Positions 61,129-64,000 of a DNA stretch of 64,000 bases are shown one piece after another. Position numbers and translations under genes: made by a program. The stretch is from [Clostridium] aminophilum (GTDB taxonomy: Bacteria > Bacillota > Clostridia > Lachnospirales > Lachnospiraceae), in assembly GCF_900101295.1 (NCBI RefSeq), contig NZ_FOIL01000004.1, positions 1 to 64,000 of the forward strand, read 5' to 3'. Under the pieces are notes generated by a model that saw only the letters and a list, made by a program, of their open reading frames with translations, ran no database searches and had not been told where the DNA came from. Positions within the stretch are counted from its first letter, which is position 1. Every line of letters starts with the position of its first letter.

Positions 61129-61820
61129 CGGGGAAGAGAGGCGTGCTGTATGGCGTGAGCGTGGGGCCGGGTGATCCGGAGCTGATGACGCTTCGCGCGG
61201 TGCGCACGCTGGAAGCCTGCGATGTCATCGCGGCACCGGAGATAAAAGGCGGATCCCATGCGGCACTGGATATTGCGAGACGTGCAGTCTGTCTGGAACG
61301 GAAAGAGATCCGGATGCTCTCCTTTACCATGAGCCGTGATCCGGAGATCCTTGTAAAGTCCCATGAGAAGCAGGCGGAAATCCTGATCGGGATTTTGGAA
61401 CAGGGGAAAAATGTCGCCATGCTGAATCTTGGCGATGCGAGCCTCTACGGCACCTGGGAATATATCCGGGATATTGCAGAACACAGAGGATTTGAGACGA
61501 AGACCATCCCGGGCGTGACCAGTTTCAGCGCATCTGCCGCGGCACTTAACGTCAGTCTGACCAGCGGAGCGGATCCGCTCATCATTCTTCCGGCGTCTCA
61601 TCCGGACATCACGCAAAAATATCTAAAACTGCCCGGAGCAAAAGTTCTCATGAAGTCAGGAAGAAACCTTGCAGCGATCAGGGAAATGATCGAGGAGGCC
61701 GGGCTGACCGATCGTGCGCAGATGGCGGTGAACTGTGGAATGCCGGATGAAAAGCTGTTTCACAGTCTTCGTGATGCAGGCGATGAGGAGGGATATTTTT
61801 CCACGATTCTTGTGAAGTAA
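61125..61820 (+). CDS. cbiL: Precorrin-2/cobalt-factor II C20-methyltransferase
   Basis: A 231-residue tetrapyrrole methylase (CobI/CbiL) that adds the C20 methyl group, the first methylation committed to cobalamin. YGVSVGPGDPELMTLRAVRT, MLNLGDASLYGTWEYI and PGVTSFSASAAALNVSL are typical. It lies apart from the main block, after the pseudouridine synthase and a repeat, and is translationally coupled to the small zinc-ribbon gene. No cbiC or cbiK follows in this window. Confidence 0.95.
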   Translation: MTGKRGVLYGVSVGPGDPELMTLRAVRTLEACDVIAAPEIKGGSHAALDIARRAVCLERKEIRMLSFTMSRDPEILVKSHEKQAEILIGILEQGKNVAMLNLGDASLYGTWEYIRDIAEHRGFETKTIPGVTSFSASAAALNVSLTSGADPLIILPASHPDITQKYLKLPGAKVLMKSGRNLAAIREMIEEAGLTDRAQMAVNCGMPDEKLFHSLRDAGDEEGYFSTILVK

Positions 61821-61835
61821 AATTACGAGTTCCGG

Positions 61836-61985
61836 AAAGACCTCGTCAGGCAGATTTCTGAAGTATGCGAAAAGGTTGAAGAGATCTCGTCAGACAGATT
61901 CCTGAAGTATGCGAAAAGGTTGAAGAGACCTCGTCAGACAGATTCCTGTAGTATGTGCAAAGGTTGAAAAGCTCTCGCCAGGTGC
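61836..61985 (+). repeat. 44-bp tandem repeat before the Y-family polymerase gene
   Basis: The motif CTCGTCAG recurs at 61842, 61886 and 61930, with CTCGCCAG at 61974, an exact 44-base period. Each unit also contains CAGATTCCTGAAGTATG and CGAAAAGGTTGA with few changes. There are about three full units and part of a fourth, which runs almost up to the polymerase ribosome site. Confidence 0.85.
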
Positions 61986-62011
61986 TGCGCGAGTCAGAGA
62001 AAAGAAAACAA

Positions 62012-63529
62012 ATGAGCAAAACATACATTGCGATCGATCTCAAGTCATTTTATGCGTCGGCAGAGTGTGTCAGCAGAGGGATGGATCCTCTGGATACGAA
62101 TCTGGTTGTGGCTGATGCCTCACGGACCGAGAAGACGATCTGCCTTGCGGTCTCGCCATCCCTGAAACGGTACGGTATTTCGGGGAGAGCGAGACTTTTT
62201 GAGGTTGTTCAGAAGATGAAGGAGGTCAACGCGGCGCGCGAAAAAATACGCGGCATGGTGAAAGAAAACGGTGTTTCGGTTTCCGCAAGAGCACTTGACG
62301 CGGATCCTGCGCTGGCCGCCGACTACATTGCGGCTCCGCCGCGGATGTCCTACTACATGCAGGTGAGCAGTGACATTTACCGGATTTATCTGAATTATGC
62401 CGCGCCGGAAGACATTCACATCTATTCCGTCGACGAGGTTTTCATCGACGTCACCGATTACCTTCGCACTTACGGACTTACGGCGAGAGAACTGGTCCGG
62501 AGGATCATCAGCGATGTGCTTGCGAAAACCGGAATCACCGCGACCGCCGGGATTGCCCCGAATCTCTACCTGTGCAAAGCGGCGATGGATATCGTGGCGA
62601 AACATATTCCGGCGGACCGGGACGGGGTACGGATTGCGGAACTCGATGAGCGATCCTACCGGAAACTTCTCTGGAATCACCGTCCGCTGACCGATTTCTG
62701 GCGGGTTGGCCGCGGAATCGCCCGAAAACTGGAGCATTACGGAATGTACACCATGGGGGATGTGGCCCGGATGTCACTTCAAAATGAGGATCTTCTGTTT
62801 AAACTTTTCGGCGTCAATGCGGAACTGCTGATCGACCACGCCTGGGGACTGGAGAGCTGCACGATGGCCGATATCAAGGGTTACCGGACGGAGGAGAAGA
62901 GTTTCTCGTCCGGTCAGGTTCTGCAGAACCCGTACACGAAAGAGAAGGGCCGGATCATTATCCGGGAAATGGCGGAGGCTCTGAGCCTTCAGCTGGTGGA
63001 TAAAAAACTCCTCACGGATCTGGTCGGCGTATATGTCGGCTATGAGGCCCTGGAAAAAAACGGCAAACGAAGATATGCGGCTGATCTTCCGGAGGACGGA
63101 AGTCATGTTGTCGATCATTACGGAAGGGTAACGCCGAAACCGGCTGCCGGATCCATGACACTTCCGCGAAGGACCAACAGCACAAAGGAGATTACCGAAG
63201 CCATGCTCAGCCTGTTCGACGGGCTGGCGGATCCGAATCTGCTGGAACGGCGGTATACGCTGACGGTCGGACGGCTGATTCCCGAGGAAAAAGACCGGGA
63301 GGAACAGGAAAATTCGTTTGAACAGCTGGATATGTTCACGGATTATGAGGCGCGGGAGAAGGAACAGCAGAAAGAAGCCGCTGAGCGGCAAAAGGAGCGG
63401 AAGGTGCAGGAAGCCATGCTGGAGATCCGGAAGAAATTCGGAGCGACGGCACTGGTAAAAGGAACCGATCTTCAGGAAGGCGCTACCGGCATCGAGCGCG
63501 GCCGTCAGATCGGCGGACACAAGGCATAA
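62012..63529 (+). CDS. Y-family DNA polymerase (DinB/UmuC type)
   Basis: A 505-residue translesion polymerase. The first metal aspartate is in IAIDLKSFYASAE and the second acidic pair in YSVDEVFIDVTDYL. The helix-hairpin-helix and little-finger regions follow (ARKLEHYGMYTMGDVARMS, WGLESCTMADIKGYR). The C-terminal 75 residues are charged and helical (EQQKEAAERQKERK) and may bind a partner. It resembles the UvrX/YqjW group. ATG 62012 has only a weak purine-rich site (GAGAAAAGAAAAC). It is preceded by tandem repeats and followed by a YolD-like gene. Confidence 0.92.
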   Translation: MSKTYIAIDLKSFYASAECVSRGMDPLDTNLVVADASRTEKTICLAVSPSLKRYGISGRARLFEVVQKMKEVNAAREKIRGMVKENGVSVSARALDADPALAADYIAAPPRMSYYMQVSSDIYRIYLNYAAPEDIHIYSVDEVFIDVTDYLRTYGLTARELVRRIISDVLAKTGITATAGIAPNLYLCKAAMDIVAKHIPADRDGVRIAELDERSYRKLLWNHRPLTDFWRVGRGIARKLEHYGMYTMGDVARMSLQNEDLLFKLFGVNAELLIDHAWGLESCTMADIKGYRTEEKSFSSGQVLQNPYTKEKGRIIIREMAEALSLQLVDKKLLTDLVGVYVGYEALEKNGKRRYAADLPEDGSHVVDHYGRVTPKPAAGSMTLPRRTNSTKEITEAMLSLFDGLADPNLLERRYTLTVGRLIPEEKDREEQENSFEQLDMFTDYEAREKEQQKEAAERQKERKVQEAMLEIRKKFGATALVKGTDLQEGATGIERGRQIGGHKA

Positions 63530-63575
63530 AACGTAAGCCGCGAAACAGCGGATTATGATGAAAGGAGGGAGCGGG

Positions 63576-63995
63576 ATGCGCGAAGCGGAAGATCTTTATG
63601 CGGATATCATCGAATATGACTACAAAGGTCCGGCGCATCACCGCCGTATGTCTCCCAACAAGCGGGCGGCACAGTTTATTCCGTTTGCCGCCCTGACCGG
63701 ATTCGGGGACGCGACGGACGAGACAGCCCGTCTCACCGAGCGAAAGCGCATTCTCACCGAGAGCAGAAGAGAAGAACTGGACAAAAAGATTGCGGCGTGT
63801 ATCTCACCGGAGGCGGCAGGGCAGGCGCGGACGGTGGAAATCACCTATTTTCTGGCCGATCTTCGCAAAGACGGCGGGACTTACGTGACCTGCACGGGAA
63901 GAATCCGGAAGACGGATCCCTATTCGCGGACGCTGGTGATGGAGGACGGAACCTGTATTCCGGCGGAAGATGTCTGGGACATCCGTATGGAATGA
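63576..63995 (+). CDS. YolD-like protein
   Basis: A 139-residue small protein with the YolD-like pattern MSPNKRAAQFIPFAALTGFG and a C-terminal VEITYFLADLRKDGGTYVTC. Such proteins are often encoded next to Y-family polymerases in Bacillota and are thought to help or regulate them. ATG 63576 is preceded by GGAGGGAGC; an earlier ATG at 63555 overlaps that site. The gene lies 46 bases after the polymerase stop and ends five bases before the window edge. Confidence 0.88.
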   Translation: MREAEDLYADIIEYDYKGPAHHRRMSPNKRAAQFIPFAALTGFGDATDETARLTERKRILTESRREELDKKIAACISPEAAGQARTVEITYFLADLRKDGGTYVTCTGRIRKTDPYSRTLVMEDGTCIPAEDVWDIRME

Positions 63996-64000
63996 ACGGT

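Noticed and set aside
61836-61985. Possible CRISPR array
   Set aside because: The units are contiguous 44-bp copies with no unique spacers and no cas genes nearby.

Overview
The window looks like chromosomal DNA of an anaerobic Gram-positive of the class Clostridia, most likely a Lachnospiraceae-type gut bacterium. The reasons are the cmk-ispH-S1 gene chain, a single-chain PurL, an anaerobic (cbi-type) cobalamin pathway, clear Gram-positive promoters and ribosome binding sites, several GGDEF/EAL proteins and a choline-binding-like cell-wall repeat protein. Nearly all genes are on the + strand. The exceptions are hom, a tRNA-Lys and one secreted metallo-beta-lactamase-fold protein. Assignments come from reading translations and motifs only; no database search was run.

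Layout. 0-0.33 kb is the 3' end of a group II intron (maturase C-terminus plus domains V and VI). 0.4-21 kb is a signalling region with five cyclic-di-GMP proteins: a periplasmic-binding-domain GGDEF, a membrane EAL, a PAS-GGDEF, a 1,439-residue GGDEF-EAL-PAS-GAF-GGDEF protein and a membrane GGDEF. Mixed in are a DUF4349 protein, a TetR regulator, hom, a short thioredoxin-reductase-like flavoprotein, tRNA-Lys(CTT), a LytTR regulator and a secreted MBL protein. 21-32 kb holds mostly housekeeping and membrane genes: an NlpC/P60 hydrolase, HAD phosphatases including ThrH, a MATE pump, an HD hydrolase, YitT, a nuclease-helicase fusion, a sigma-like protein and a histidine phosphatase. 32.5-49 kb has purL, a cell-wall protein, a flavoprotein, a LytS-type kinase with a SARP-type response regulator, trpS, a PLP histidine decarboxylase, a LysR regulator and cmk-ispH-S1. 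49.2-61.8 kb is a large corrin-ring and lower-ligand operon (cbiD, F, G, H, J-E fusion, A, T, cobT, U, S and later cbiL). 62-64 kb is a Y-family polymerase with a YolD-like partner.

How the parts fit. Hom and ThrH together suggest a homoserine-to-phosphohomoserine route. The cobalamin block covers most ring methylations, a,c-amidation and nucleotide-loop assembly, but cbiC, cbiB, cbiP and a cobalt chelatase are not in the window. The c-di-GMP cluster contains candidate synthesis (GGDEF) and degradation (EAL) enzymes.

Unexplained structure. A mosaic palindromic repeat occurs at about a dozen intergenic sites, often right after terminators. A second, quite different element occurs twice (27.6 and 39.65 kb). 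Its 39.65 kb copy has a near-consensus promoter and nested perfect stems, so it is the best candidate for an undescribed structured RNA. There are also tandem 44-bp repeats in front of the Y-family polymerase, an attenuator-like leader in front of a diguanylate cyclase, and a sharp composition change inside ispH.
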